Assembly (NCBI RefSeq): GCF_000359125.1
Contig: NZ_CAAF010000030.1
Coordinates: 62,001 to 126,000 of the forward strand
DNA length: 64,000 bases
Source of the DNA: Mesorhizobium sp. STM 4661
GTDB taxonomy: Bacteria; Pseudomonadota; Alphaproteobacteria; Rhizobiales; Rhizobiaceae
Direction of reading: 5' to 3'
How positions within the stretch are numbered: position 1 is the stretch's first letter; every line of letters starts with the position of its first letter. A program made the translations under genes and the position numbers. Positions 46,773 to 57,854 of the stretch are shown in pieces. A model generated the notes under the pieces. The model worked only from the letters and a program-made list of their open reading frames with translations, did no database searches and was not told the DNA's origin.

Positions 46773-46799
46773 CGGAGGGGTGACCAGTTCATCCCTCCG
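46773..46799 (+). terminator. Hairpin between substrate-binding protein and ATPase genes
   Basis: CGGAGGG at 46773-46779 and CCCTCCG at 46793-46799 form a 7-base stem with a 13-base loop. A short T-run (GTTTTT) follows about 12 bases later. Placed between the binding-protein gene and the rest of the operon, it could be a partial terminator or RNA-stabilising element that gives more binding protein than membrane components. Confidence 0.45.
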
Positions 46800-46831
46800 G
46801 ACCGATTCATGTTTTTAGGTTCTGGGCTTTC

Positions 46832-48403
46832 ATGGGCAGTCTTTCTTCATTGTCGGGCGCCGACAAGCGCGACATCGTCGCCCTTGAAGGCGTGACGAAA
46901 CGGTTCCCCGGCGTCGTCGCCAATGACAGCGTCGATCTGGCAATCCGTCCGGGCGAGGTCCATGTGCTGCTCGGTGAAAACGGCGCTGGAAAATCCACCT
47001 TGATCGGCATGCTGTCGGGCCTGCAGCAGCCGGACGAGGGGCGCATACTGGTCGACGGCGAGCCTACCGCGATCACCTCGCCCCGCCATGCACTGGCGCT
47101 CGGCATCGGCACCGTATTCCAGCACATGATGCTGGTGCCGACGCTGACGGTCGCGGAAAACCTGCTGCTCGGCGGACCGTGGTGGCAGCGCCCCAAGACC
47201 GAAGAACTGGAAGCGCGTGTCGCCGGGATCACCAGGACGCTCGGCATCACGGTCAAGCTGCATGCCAAGGTGTCCGAGCTTTCGCTCGGCGAACAGCAGC
47301 AGGTCGAGATCCTGCGCGCGATGGTGCGCAACAGCCGGCTGCTGATCCTCGACGAGTCGACCTCGATGCTGACGCCGAAGGGCATCGATGAGCTGGGCGC
47401 GCTGATGCGCCGCCTGGTCGAGCAGGGCTTGGCGATCGTCTTCATCACCCACAAGCTCAAGGAGGCGGCGGCCTTCGGCGACCGCATCTCGGTGCTGAAG
47501 CTCGGCCGCAAGGTCGGAGAAATTCCTCCAGAGCGGTTTCGCGCGCTGGGCGAGCAGGCGATCATCTCGGAGATCGTCGAATTGATGTTCGGCAAGCAGA
47601 AGGACGATCCGGAAGCGGCCCAGCGTCCGGTTCGCACCATCCATGCCGAAGCGGCTCCGCTGCTTCGGGTCCATGATCTCGCGGTCGCGCCGACAGACGA
47701 TGCGCCGGGCCTGTCGTCGATTTCGTTCGACATCCGCCCGGGCGAGTTGCTGGGCATAGCCGGCATCGACGGCAATGGCCAGAAGCAACTGGCGGAGGCG
47801 CTGGCAGGCCAGCGTGCGACAGCGGGCGGTTCGGTGCGGCTGGAGGGAGCGTCCATCGAGGCGCTGAGTGTCGGCGAACGCCGCCAGAAGGGCCTTCGCT
47901 ACCTGACCGACGACCGGCTCGGCGAGGGCACGGTCGGAACCTTTCCGGTCTCGATCAATTTCTTCCTCAAGCAGGTCGGCGCGGCCCCCTTCTGGCGCAA
48001 AGGCGTCGAGCAGCGCGCCGAAATCGACCAGCGCGCCGCTCAACTCGTCCGCGAATACGACGTGCGCACGCCAAGCCTGAAAACGCCGGTCGCCCGGCTC
48101 TCCGGCGGCAACATCCAGAAGGTGCTTTTGGCGCGCGAACTCGCCGAAGGCGCAAAAGTGGTGATCTTCAACAAGCCGACCTATGGGCTCGATCTCGCCA
48201 ACACACTGGCTTCGCGCCAGCGCATCCGCGACACGGCGGCACGCGGCCTTGCCGTGCTGCTCATCTCCACCGACCTCGAGGAATTGCTCAGCATGTGCGA
48301 CCGCATCGCCGTCATCGCGAACGGATCGCTCGTCGGCACGGTCGAGAATGTCGACGATGCCCGCACCAAGGTCGGTCGCTTGATGATTGGACTTGCCGCA
48401 TGA
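46832..48403 (+). CDS. BMP-type ABC transporter ATPase with two nucleotide-binding domains
   Basis: Protein of 523 residues with two fused ABC domains. The first has an intact Walker A GENGAGKST at 48-56 and the family's LSLGEQQQVEILRAM signature. The second has GIDGNGQKQL instead of a Walker A Lys motif, LSGGNIQKVLLAREL, and NKPTYGLD in place of the usual Walker B end; these are normal features of nucleoside-type BMP transporters. The stop overlaps the permease start (ATGA). Confidence 0.93.
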   Translation: MGSLSSLSGADKRDIVALEGVTKRFPGVVANDSVDLAIRPGEVHVLLGENGAGKSTLIGMLSGLQQPDEGRILVDGEPTAITSPRHALALGIGTVFQHMMLVPTLTVAENLLLGGPWWQRPKTEELEARVAGITRTLGITVKLHAKVSELSLGEQQQVEILRAMVRNSRLLILDESTSMLTPKGIDELGALMRRLVEQGLAIVFITHKLKEAAAFGDRISVLKLGRKVGEIPPERFRALGEQAIISEIVELMFGKQKDDPEAAQRPVRTIHAEAAPLLRVHDLAVAPTDDAPGLSSISFDIRPGELLGIAGIDGNGQKQLAEALAGQRATAGGSVRLEGASIEALSVGERRQKGLRYLTDDRLGEGTVGTFPVSINFFLKQVGAAPFWRKGVEQRAEIDQRAAQLVREYDVRTPSLKTPVARLSGGNIQKVLLARELAEGAKVVIFNKPTYGLDLANTLASRQRIRDTAARGLAVLLISTDLEELLSMCDRIAVIANGSLVGTVENVDDARTKVGRLMIGLAA

Positions 48404-49497
48404 GCATCGAGACCGCCCCATCCGCCAGCGCAACCGCACTCGACGCCACGGCCGCGGTGGCAACGCGCCGCGATATCCAGCATCGGCTGCTGATGACGCT
48501 CGGCCCGATCCTGGCCGCCCTGATCATCGCCGGCTGCATCCTGCTTGCCGTCGGCGTCGATCCGCTTGCCTATTATGGTTTCGTGCTTGAGAAAGGACTT
48601 TTCTCGCCGCTCGGCATCCAGCAGACGCTGACGCGCATGGCGCCGCTGCTGTTTCTTGCCGCCGGTCTCATCGTGGCTTTTCGCGCCGGCATGTGGAACC
48701 TCGGCGGCGACGGCCAGTTCCTGCTCGGAGCGGTAACGGCGGCGGCCAGCGCTCCGCTTTTCGTGCAGGTCATGCCGGCCTGGCTGGCGCTCTTCTGCTC
48801 GTTCGTCATCGCCATGGTGGTGGCGATGATCTGGTCGCTGTTGCCGGCCCTGCTGCGCGCCTATCAGGGCGTCAACGAGATCATCACCACGCTGATGATG
48901 ACGTTCCTTGGCACCTCGCTCGCCAATGTGCTGGTCAAGCTGGTGTTTCGCGATCCAGGCACAACCGTGCCGCAGACCCGCACCTTGCCGGTCGAGGACA
49001 GGCTGCCGCGGCTGTTCGGAACGACCATCACCAGCGGGTTGCTGCTGGGACTGGCGGCAATCATCATCGTGCATCTGGTGATGACGCGTACGGCGTTCGG
49101 GCTGAAGCTGAGGATCGTCGGCGCAAACCCCCGCGCGGCGATCCATTCGGGGCTCGGCGTGCCGGGGCTGACCATTGCCGTCTTTGCTATTTCGGCCGGG
49201 CTGGCCGGCCTTGCCGGCGCTGTCGATATCCTCGGTGTGCAGGGCAACGTCCGCGCCGACTGGAACCCCGCCTATGGGCTGGCTGTCATCCCCGTCGTGT
49301 TCCTCGCCCGCATGAACGGCTTTGCCGCCATCGGTTTCGTGTTCCTGCTCTCGGTGCTTTCGATCGGCGGTGAGAGTGCCGCGCGCCGGCTCGGCGTGCC
49401 CAAACATTTCACGCTGGTGCTGGTCTCCATCGTGCTGATCGTGCTGGCGCTCGCCGAATATATCGATCACCGCTACAACCAGTCGCGGAGGGCCTGA
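48400..49497 (+). CDS. BMP-type ABC transporter permease 1
   Basis: Protein of 365 residues with eight or more hydrophobic segments, of the BPD_transp_2 (LivH/RbsC-like) family. Conserved blocks include MAPLLFLAAGLIVAFRAGMWNLGGDGQ and YQGVNEIITTLMMTFLGTSLAN. The start at 48400 forms an ATGA overlap with the ATPase stop. The gene for the second permease starts five bases after it. Confidence 0.93.
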   Translation: MSIETAPSASATALDATAAVATRRDIQHRLLMTLGPILAALIIAGCILLAVGVDPLAYYGFVLEKGLFSPLGIQQTLTRMAPLLFLAAGLIVAFRAGMWNLGGDGQFLLGAVTAAASAPLFVQVMPAWLALFCSFVIAMVVAMIWSLLPALLRAYQGVNEIITTLMMTFLGTSLANVLVKLVFRDPGTTVPQTRTLPVEDRLPRLFGTTITSGLLLGLAAIIIVHLVMTRTAFGLKLRIVGANPRAAIHSGLGVPGLTIAVFAISAGLAGLAGAVDILGVQGNVRADWNPAYGLAVIPVVFLARMNGFAAIGFVFLLSVLSIGGESAARRLGVPKHFTLVLVSIVLIVLALAEYIDHRYNQSRRA

Positions 49498-49501
49498 AGC
49501 C

Positions 49502-51291
<1,790 letters not shown>

Positions 51292-51317
51292 CTGCCGCCA
51301 ATGCGGAGAACAAGACC

Positions 51318-52496
51318 ATGCGCTATCTCGAACACGCCGAACCGGTCATCACGCTCACCGCGGGGCCGGTGAACGCCTATCCCGATGTGCTGCGCGGCCT
51401 CGCTCGCACGGTGCTCTACGATTACGATCCGGCGTTCCAGCTCTTTTACGAGGGTGTGGTCGACAAAGCGCAGAAGGCGATGCGGCTGTCGAACAAGCCG
51501 GTCATTCTCCATGGCGAGCCGGTGCTCGGCCTGGAGGCGGCGGCAGCATCCCTGATCACGCCCGATGACGTCGTGCTCAACCTTGCCTCCGGCGTCTACG
51601 GCAAGGGGTTTGGCTATTGGGCGAAGCGCTATTCGCCGCATCTCCTCGAAATCGAGGTGCCCTACAACGAGGCGATCGACCCGCAGGCGGTCGCGGCAAT
51701 GCTGAAAGCGCATCCGGAAATCACCATCGTTTCCGTCTGCCACCACGACACGCCGTCGGGCACCATCAACCCGATCGACGCTATCGGCGCGCTGGTCTCG
51801 GCGCATGGCGGCTATCTGATCGTCGATGCGGTTTCGTCCTTCGGCGGCATGAAGACGCATCCGGAGGACTGCAAGGCCGATATCTATGTCACGGGCCCGA
51901 ACAAATGCCTGGGCGCGCCTCCCGGCCTCACGATGATGGGGGTCAGCGAGCGGGCCTGGGCCAAGATGAAAGCCAACAAGGCAGCGCCACGCGCGTCGAT
52001 GCTCAGCATCGTCGACTGGGAGCATGCGTGGTCGAAGGACCAGCCGTTTCCGTTCACGCCGTCCGTCGCGGAGATGAACGGACTCGACGTCGCGCTCGAC
52101 CTCTACCTCAATGAGGGACCGGAGGCGGTGTGGGCGCGCCACGCGCTCACTGCCAAGGCCACGCGCGCCGGCGTCGCCGCCATGGGCCTGTCGATCTGGG
52201 CCGCCAGCGACAAGATCGCGTCGCCGACCACGACCGCTGTCCGGACGCCGGAAGGTGTCGACGAGAAGGCGCTTCGCCAGGCCGCGCGCGCCCGCTATAG
52301 CGTGGTGTTTTCGTCGGGTCGCGGCGAGACATTGGGGAAGCTGACACGTATCGGCCATATGGGCCCGACCGCCCAGCCGATCTATGCGATCGCGGCGCTG
52401 ACGGCGCTTGGCGGCGCGATGAATGCTTTGGGCCGGAAGCTTGCGATCGGCAAAGGCATCGAGGCGGCGCTCGCCATTATCGACGCCGACGCATGA
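51318..52496 (+). CDS. ppaT: Pyridoxamine-pyruvate aminotransferase
   Basis: Protein of 392 residues of the class V aminotransferase fold. It converts pyridoxamine and pyruvate to pyridoxal and alanine, feeding pyridoxamine into B6 degradation. The Lys that binds pyridoxal is Lys196 in the TGPNKCLGAP motif (Lys197 in the M. loti enzyme as I recall it, which is one residue longer). The LTAGPVNAYPDVLRGL opening and the SSGRGETLGKLTRIGHMG C-terminal block are characteristic. It lies 26 bases after the lactonase gene. Confidence 0.94.
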   Translation: MRYLEHAEPVITLTAGPVNAYPDVLRGLARTVLYDYDPAFQLFYEGVVDKAQKAMRLSNKPVILHGEPVLGLEAAAASLITPDDVVLNLASGVYGKGFGYWAKRYSPHLLEIEVPYNEAIDPQAVAAMLKAHPEITIVSVCHHDTPSGTINPIDAIGALVSAHGGYLIVDAVSSFGGMKTHPEDCKADIYVTGPNKCLGAPPGLTMMGVSERAWAKMKANKAAPRASMLSIVDWEHAWSKDQPFPFTPSVAEMNGLDVALDLYLNEGPEAVWARHALTAKATRAGVAAMGLSIWAASDKIASPTTTAVRTPEGVDEKALRQAARARYSVVFSSGRGETLGKLTRIGHMGPTAQPIYAIAALTALGGAMNALGRKLAIGKGIEAALAIIDADA

Positions 52497-52522
52497 GATG
52501 AATTCACAGGATCACGGATTGA

Positions 52523-53280
<758 letters not shown>

Positions 53281-53665
53281 AACGCGTTGCGTCTGAAGAG
53301 ATTCGTACGGCGCGCATTAAGTCTTTGTTTTTATGCATGTCGCCCAAAACCGCTGCTCACTTTTGGGCGACATGCATTGGGTCGCACGGGTTGCGCAACG
53401 CGCTCATCAGCTGACAAGCAAAGATAAACAAGCAAACGCCGCAACAGCGGACGGGCGCGACCAAGAGTGTATCCGCAAGGCCGTGTCATAGGCCGGCCAA
53501 TCAAGGGGAAATCATAGTGAACTTCGGATTCGTCATCGCCACTCTATAAGGTACCAAAGTTCACACCGCGGCTTGCATGACCGGCTGCATATCGCGTAGC
53601 CGGATCGAACCTGTCCCGCGTAGCGGCTTACCATTCCCGACTGAAGCATGCATGGAGCAGCGCAT
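53281..53665. other. 385-base intergenic stretch between the B6 island and the sugar island
   Basis: Contains the 17-base inverted repeat at 53333-53377. A second, weaker inverted repeat GTGAACTT-AAGTTCAC lies at about 53518-53565 and frames a tiny frame starting at a GTG with a GGGGAAA site. No gene is convincing. It marks the boundary between two functional blocks. Confidence 0.6.
53333..53377. repeat. Perfect 17-base inverted repeat, probable bidirectional terminator or dispersed palindrome
   Basis: ATGCATGTCGCCCAAAA at 53333-53349 pairs perfectly with TTTTGGGCGACATGCAT at 53361-53377 around an 11-base loop. It lies between the end of the B6 gene run and the convergent MaoC gene. The stem is much longer and more exact than an ordinary terminator, and I recall similar palindromes scattered in rhizobial genomes, so it may be a repeat-family member. 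Confidence 0.75.
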
Positions 53666-54124
53666 TCAAGTCTGCTTCGACTTGTCACGACGTTCGACGA
53701 CGTAGATATGGTCAGCCGCCAGGACGACATCGCCATGCTGGTTGATCACCTCGCAGCGCTCGATCACCCGTCCTGAACCTGGTCGCCTCGGGTCGTCCTC
53801 CTTCGCCGAGATAGTGGTGCGCGTGCGGATCGTGTCGCCGATGAACACCGGCTTGATGAAGCGCAGCCGGTCGTAGCCATAGGAAAAGGCGACCGGGTTG
53901 ACGACGCTTGCCGTCAGTCCGACGCCGACCGAGAACACCAGCGTGCCGTGGGCGATGCGCTGGCCGAACGGCGTCGTCTTCATGAACTCGGCGTCCATGT
54001 GGTGCGGGAAGAAATCGCCTGTGTGGCCGGCATGGACGACGAAGTCCGTCTCGGTAATGGTGCGGCCGCTGGTCAGGCGCGACGAACCGATCTCATAGTC
54101 CTCGAAATACCGGATCTGTTCCAT
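53666..54124 (-). CDS. MaoC-like hot-dog dehydratase
   Basis: Protein of 152 residues of the MaoC/R-hydratase hot-dog fold. The motif [20 protein letters not shown] supplies the Asp and His of the active site, followed by IAHGTLVFS. The ATG at 54124 shares its A with the TGA of the oxidoreductase gene (TGATG). It is the last gene of the sugar-acid operon. Its substrate in such a pathway is not known; an acyl-CoA hydratase or a sugar-derived keto acid dehydratase are both possible. Confidence 0.85.
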   Translation of the reverse strand: MEQIRYFEDYEIGSSRLTSGRTITETDFVVHAGHTGDFFPHHMDAEFMKTTPFGQRIAHGTLVFSVGVGLTASVVNPVAFSYGYDRLRFIKPVFIGDTIRTRTTISAKEDDPRRPGSGRVIERCEVINQHGDVVLAADHIYVVERRDKSKQT

Positions 54125-55200
54125 CAGGGTCTTTCCGCGATAGGCGTCGCCGGCGCCGCGCTCGACTGATAGGCCGCCTCGACCAGCGCCATAGTGCTCC
54201 AGGCATCCTCGACCGAACTGATCAGCGTTGCCTCTTCTCCGGTCGCAAAACGCTGGACATTGGCCATGCGGCCGACGAAGGCGTCGGGAAACCACTCGCC
54301 GGCCAATGGCACGGCGACCCAGTCCGTCCCGCCTTTCGGATGGATCTCCAGCACATCCGGCTCGCCGCGCGGATAGTCGAGATTGAGGCCGAGCTTGAGA
54401 TAGGCAGCGCCCTCGGTGCCGCAGATGCGGAACTCGCAGGCCTGGTGCCGGCGGCCGAACTTGTGGTCGTGATTGATCGACAGGGCGCAACGCACGGTGT
54501 CGCCATAGTCGAGAATGGCGCTGGTGCGTGTCTGCGCCACCGCATGGTTGGGATGGCCAAGCGTCTTGGCGTGGACGCCTCTTGGGTCGCCAAGCAATTG
54601 CCGGATCAGATCGAGATAGTGGATCGAATGCATGGCGATCTCGACCCGCGGCGCCTTGAGCAGGAACTCCCAAAGCTGCCACGGCGTCGCCAGCGCCAGC
54701 CAGGCGTCGAAATCGACGATCTCGCCGAGCCAGCCCTTGGCGATGGCATCCTTGAGCGCCAGCATCATCGGGGCGAAGCGGAGTTGGAAGTTCACTGCCG
54801 CCTGAAGCCTCTTGGCGCGGCAGATCCCCAGGATTGCGCTCGCCTCGGCGAGGTCGCCGCCCATCGGCTTCTGGATCAACGCCACCGCGCCGTCAGGCAA
54901 TGCCTTCAGCACATCGGCATGGTGCGACGGCGGCGTGGCGAGGTCGAAGATCGCGCTGTCGACAGCGGCGGCTTCCGCCACCGAGCGAAAGGCCGTCACG
55001 CCCCATTGGTCCGCCAGCCGCGTCGCCCTGGCATGATCTGGGTCGTAGAGGCCGGCGACCGGAAAGCCGGCCTTTCTGTAGGCCGGGAAATGCGCGTCGC
55101 CGACGATCGACCCGGCGCCGAAGGTGACGATCGGACGGGGCGCCGAGGGTTTGGGCCAGGATTGGACGAGTGAGGCAGGGTCGAAACCGCCTTCAGTCAT
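54124..55200 (-). CDS. Gfo/Idh/MocA-family oxidoreductase
   Basis: Protein of 358 residues. The NAD(P)-binding start [21 protein letters not shown] and the middle [11 protein letters not shown] (EKP-type motif with Gln in place of Glu) mark the family, followed by the C-terminal substrate domain. The start is the ATG at 55200; the longer frame overlaps the mutarotase gene and is not family-like. It would oxidise or reduce a sugar or sugar acid. It overlaps the mutarotase stop by eight bases. Confidence 0.88.
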   Translation of the reverse strand: MTEGGFDPASLVQSWPKPSAPRPIVTFGAGSIVGDAHFPAYRKAGFPVAGLYDPDHARATRLADQWGVTAFRSVAEAAAVDSAIFDLATPPSHHADVLKALPDGAVALIQKPMGGDLAEASAILGICRAKRLQAAVNFQLRFAPMMLALKDAIAKGWLGEIVDFDAWLALATPWQLWEFLLKAPRVEIAMHSIHYLDLIRQLLGDPRGVHAKTLGHPNHAVAQTRTSAILDYGDTVRCALSINHDHKFGRRHQACEFRICGTEGAAYLKLGLNLDYPRGEPDVLEIHPKGGTDWVAVPLAGEWFPDAFVGRMANVQRFATGEEATLISSVEDAWSTMALVEAAYQSSAAPATPIAERP

Positions 55201-55522
55201 GATGGAAGACCTCGTCCATCGTTGCCCACCATTCGCCTTCCTTGCGCGTCGCCAGGGGCTCCTGGCAAGGCATGCAGACGGCCCACCATTCCTGGGTTTT
55301 CGGGTCGGCCGCCATTTTGGCCATGTCGGCCGCATAGTCGGTGCCATGGTATTCGAAATAGCTGAACAGCAGGTTCTCCGGCCGCTTCAGGTAGATCGAG
55401 TAGTTCTTGATGTTGCAGACCGAAATCATGGTCAGCACATCAGGCCAGACGGCGGCGTGAAGGCGGACATATTCCTCGACCTTTTCGGGCTTCAGCCCCA
55501 GCACCATCCCCATCCGCTGCAT
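55193..55522 (-). CDS. L-rhamnose mutarotase-family protein
   Basis: Protein of 109 residues. Family blocks: EYVRLHAAVWPDVLTMIS, NIKNYSIYLK, LFSYFEYHG, and the C-terminal TQEWWAVCMPCQEPL. It interconverts alpha and beta anomers of a deoxy sugar. It lies ten bases after the dehydratase gene in the same operon, so the operon probably handles L-rhamnose, L-fucose or a related 6-deoxy sugar. Confidence 0.92.
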   Translation of the reverse strand: MQRMGMVLGLKPEKVEEYVRLHAAVWPDVLTMISVCNIKNYSIYLKRPENLLFSYFEYHGTDYAADMAKMAADPKTQEWWAVCMPCQEPLATRKEGEWWATMDEVFHHD

Positions 55523-55532
55523 GCCCGTCTCC

Positions 55533-56645
55533 CTATCTGGTGATCGCCGTGGTGAATTCGGCGATGCTCATGGCCTTCACCGCATCCCAGTCCCAGTCGA
55601 TGCCGATACCCGGTTCGTCGGGCGCCAGCGCCTGGCCATCCTCGATGCGCATATGCTTGCCGGTCAACTGGTCGAGTTGCGGAATGTACTCGACATATCT
55701 GCCGTTCTGAACAGCGCAGGTCAGGCTGACATGCAGCTCCATCAGGAAATGCGGGCAGACGGGAATGTCGAAGGCCTCCGCCGCATGGGCGATCTTGAGC
55801 CAGGGCGTGATGCCGCCGATGCGGCCGACATCGACCTGCACGATCGAGCAGGCGCCTTTCTGCATGTATTCGCGGAAATGGCGGATGGAGTAGAGCGACT
55901 CGCCGATGGCGATCGGCGTCGGCGTCGAGTTCGACAGCCGCACATGCCCGTCAATATCGTCGGCCGGCAGCGGCTCCTCGATCCAGGCGAGATCGAGCTC
56001 GCGCAGCCTGGCCGCGCGCCGGATCGCCTCATCGACCGAAAAGCCCTGATTGGCGTCGGTCATGATCTCGTAGCCGTCGCCAACCGCCTTGCGCACCGCC
56101 GACAGGCGCGCCAGATCCTCCGCGCCATGCGGCTTGCCGATCTTCACCTTCGAGCCACGAAAGCCTTTGGCCTTGGCGGCCAGCGCGTCGTCGACCAGCG
56201 CCTGCGTCTCGATGTGCAGCCAGCCGCCTTCGGTGGTGTAGAGCGGGCAGCGATCCTTGGCGCCGCCGGCCAGTTTCCACAATGGCAGGTTCTGCTTCTT
56301 CGCCCGCAGATCCCAAAGTGCTGTGTCGATCGCCGCGATCGCTATGGCCGTGATCGCACCGATGGTGGTGGCATGCGTGGCAAATTCGAGGTCGTGCCAG
56401 ATCGCCTCGATCATGTCGGGGTCGCGGCCGATCAGGCGCGGCGCCAAATGGTCGGACAGGAGCCGCATCACCGACGAGCCGCCGGTGCCGATCGTGTAGC
56501 TGTAGCCGGTGCCGACCGCGCCGTCGGAATCGGTAATCGTCACAACAGGCGTTTCCTGGCTGACGAAACTCTGGATGGCGTCGGTGCGCTTGACCTTGGG
56601 CACAAGGTCCACCATCCGCAGTTCGACTTTCTCGATCTTGGCCAT
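55533..56645 (-). CDS. Mandelate-racemase/enolase-superfamily sugar-acid dehydratase
   Basis: Protein of 370 residues. The base motif KVKIGK at about 165-170, metal ligands in TDANQ, IEEP and IGES, and a C-terminal CPHFLMELH (His at the seventh strand) place it in the mandelate racemase subgroup. It probably dehydrates an aldonate such as L-fuconate or L-rhamnonate, in line with the mutarotase and lactonase-like genes around it. The exact substrate cannot be read from sequence. Confidence 0.87.
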   Translation of the reverse strand: MAKIEKVELRMVDLVPKVKRTDAIQSFVSQETPVVTITDSDGAVGTGYSYTIGTGGSSVMRLLSDHLAPRLIGRDPDMIEAIWHDLEFATHATTIGAITAIAIAAIDTALWDLRAKKQNLPLWKLAGGAKDRCPLYTTEGGWLHIETQALVDDALAAKAKGFRGSKVKIGKPHGAEDLARLSAVRKAVGDGYEIMTDANQGFSVDEAIRRAARLRELDLAWIEEPLPADDIDGHVRLSNSTPTPIAIGESLYSIRHFREYMQKGACSIVQVDVGRIGGITPWLKIAHAAEAFDIPVCPHFLMELHVSLTCAVQNGRYVEYIPQLDQLTGKHMRIEDGQALAPDEPGIGIDWDWDAVKAMSIAEFTTAITR

Positions 56646-56666
56646 GTCTTCAACTCCGCAATGCCT

Positions 56667-56890
56667 TCAGCTCCGCAATGTCTTTCCGGTCTCGGCGGCG
56701 AACAGATGCGCCTGCGACATGTCGAGGCTCATGGCGACCCGCTCGCCCGGCCTCAGCGGTCTGGGGTTCAGCATGCGCGACACCCAGTCGCCGCCGTTGA
56801 ATTCGACGAACACCAGCGTCTCGTTGCCGAGCGGTTCGGTGACCGTTATCGGCAATTCGATCTGATGGACATCGGCAGCACCGCCGGAAC
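56667..56890 (-). pseudogene. Remnant of a MalK/UgpC-type ABC ATPase (C-terminal TOBE domain)
   Basis: About 70 residues that match only the C-terminal beta-domain of carbohydrate ABC ATPases: DVHQIELPITVTEPLGNETL, then FVEFNGGDWVSRMLNP and LRPGERVAMSLDMSQAHLF. The nucleotide-binding domain is missing, and the gene is cut directly by the IclR promoter side. It marks the loss of a family-1 sugar importer, whose binding protein may be the partial gene at the right edge. Confidence 0.75.
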
Positions 56891-57005
56891 TGATGCCGTG
56901 GCCGGAACTCATTGAGCGACAAGAAGGGTACGTCAAGGCGAAATTTGTTTCTGCCGGCCGCGTTCCTGCGTATATGAAGAATCGAATTCACTGGAGGGAT
57001 GGGCT

Positions 57006-57791
57006 ATGGATGACAGCGAAGACGAGCGTTATCGCGCCCCGGCACTGGACAAGGGGCTGGACATCCTGGAATTGCTGGCGGGCGTGGACGGAGGTCTCAC
57101 CCAGGCCGAAATCGCCAAGAAACTCGACCGCAGCCCCAACGAGTTCTACCGCATGCTCGACCGGCTGGTGCGCCGCGGCTACGTCACCAGGCTGGACGGA
57201 GACCGTTATTCGCTGACGCTGAAGCTGTTCGGCCTAGCGCAATTGCACGCCCCGGTGCGGCGGCTGGTTTCCTACGCGACGCCGGTGATGCGCGAACTTG
57301 CCGAAACCTCGCAGCAGGCAAACCAACTTGTTGTTTTTGATCGCGGTTCCGCTGTCGTCATCGCCCAGCAGGAGGCTCCGAACTATTGGGGCATCTCGAT
57401 CCGGGTCGGCTCCCATATCAGCCTGTTCGACACTGGTTCGGGACATGTTCTGCTGGCCTTCCGTTCACAGGAAGAACGGCGGATGATGATTTCCGAGCAT
57501 GTCCGCAGCACCGACAAGACGGCGCAGCCGGCCGAGTTCTTTGCCCGGCTCGACCAGATCCGCGACCGTGGTTACGAGATGATGGCTTCGATGCAGACCG
57601 CGGGCGTCTACAACCTGTCGGCACCGGTGCGCAGTTCCGACGGCAAGGCCATCGCCGCATTGTCGATCCCCTACATCACCGTCGTCAATGCGCCCTCGGC
57701 TCCCGACATCACCAGGACGATCGAACTTTTGCTGGCGATGGCCGAAAAGCTGTCGCATCTGGCCGGATCGGCGGTCGGCTCATCGGCGTAA
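57006..57791 (+). CDS. IclR-family transcriptional regulator
   Basis: Protein of 261 residues. Winged helix at about 10-70 (LDKGLDILELLAGVDGGLTQAEIAKKLDRS), effector domain 80-255 with YWGISIRVGSHISLFDTGSGHVLLAF and IAALSIPYITV. GGAGGGATGGGCT precedes the ATG. It lies between the minus-strand catabolic operon and the plus-strand lactonase gene. A near-repeat ATGAAGAAT occurs both before it and after it, and could be its site. Confidence 0.92.
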   Translation: MDDSEDERYRAPALDKGLDILELLAGVDGGLTQAEIAKKLDRSPNEFYRMLDRLVRRGYVTRLDGDRYSLTLKLFGLAQLHAPVRRLVSYATPVMRELAETSQQANQLVVFDRGSAVVIAQQEAPNYWGISIRVGSHISLFDTGSGHVLLAFRSQEERRMMISEHVRSTDKTAQPAEFFARLDQIRDRGYEMMASMQTAGVYNLSAPVRSSDGKAIAALSIPYITVVNAPSAPDITRTIELLLAMAEKLSHLAGSAVGSSA

Positions 57792-57854
57792 ATTCTTATT
57801 TGAATGAAGAATTCCTCCGTGAGATGATTTGGACAGCCAAGAGGAGGAGCGGCC

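Noticed and set aside
46847..48463. Minus-strand open frame of about 538 codons opposite the BMP ATPase gene
   Set aside because: Shadow of the ATPase gene, which has clear motifs; the translation is Arg/Asp-rich and has no domain.
53518..53565. GTGAACTT / AAGTTCAC inverted pair with a tiny frame, as a possible insertion-element end
   Set aside because: Arms are only 8 bases, there is no transposase remnant or target duplication, and the frame stops after ten codons.
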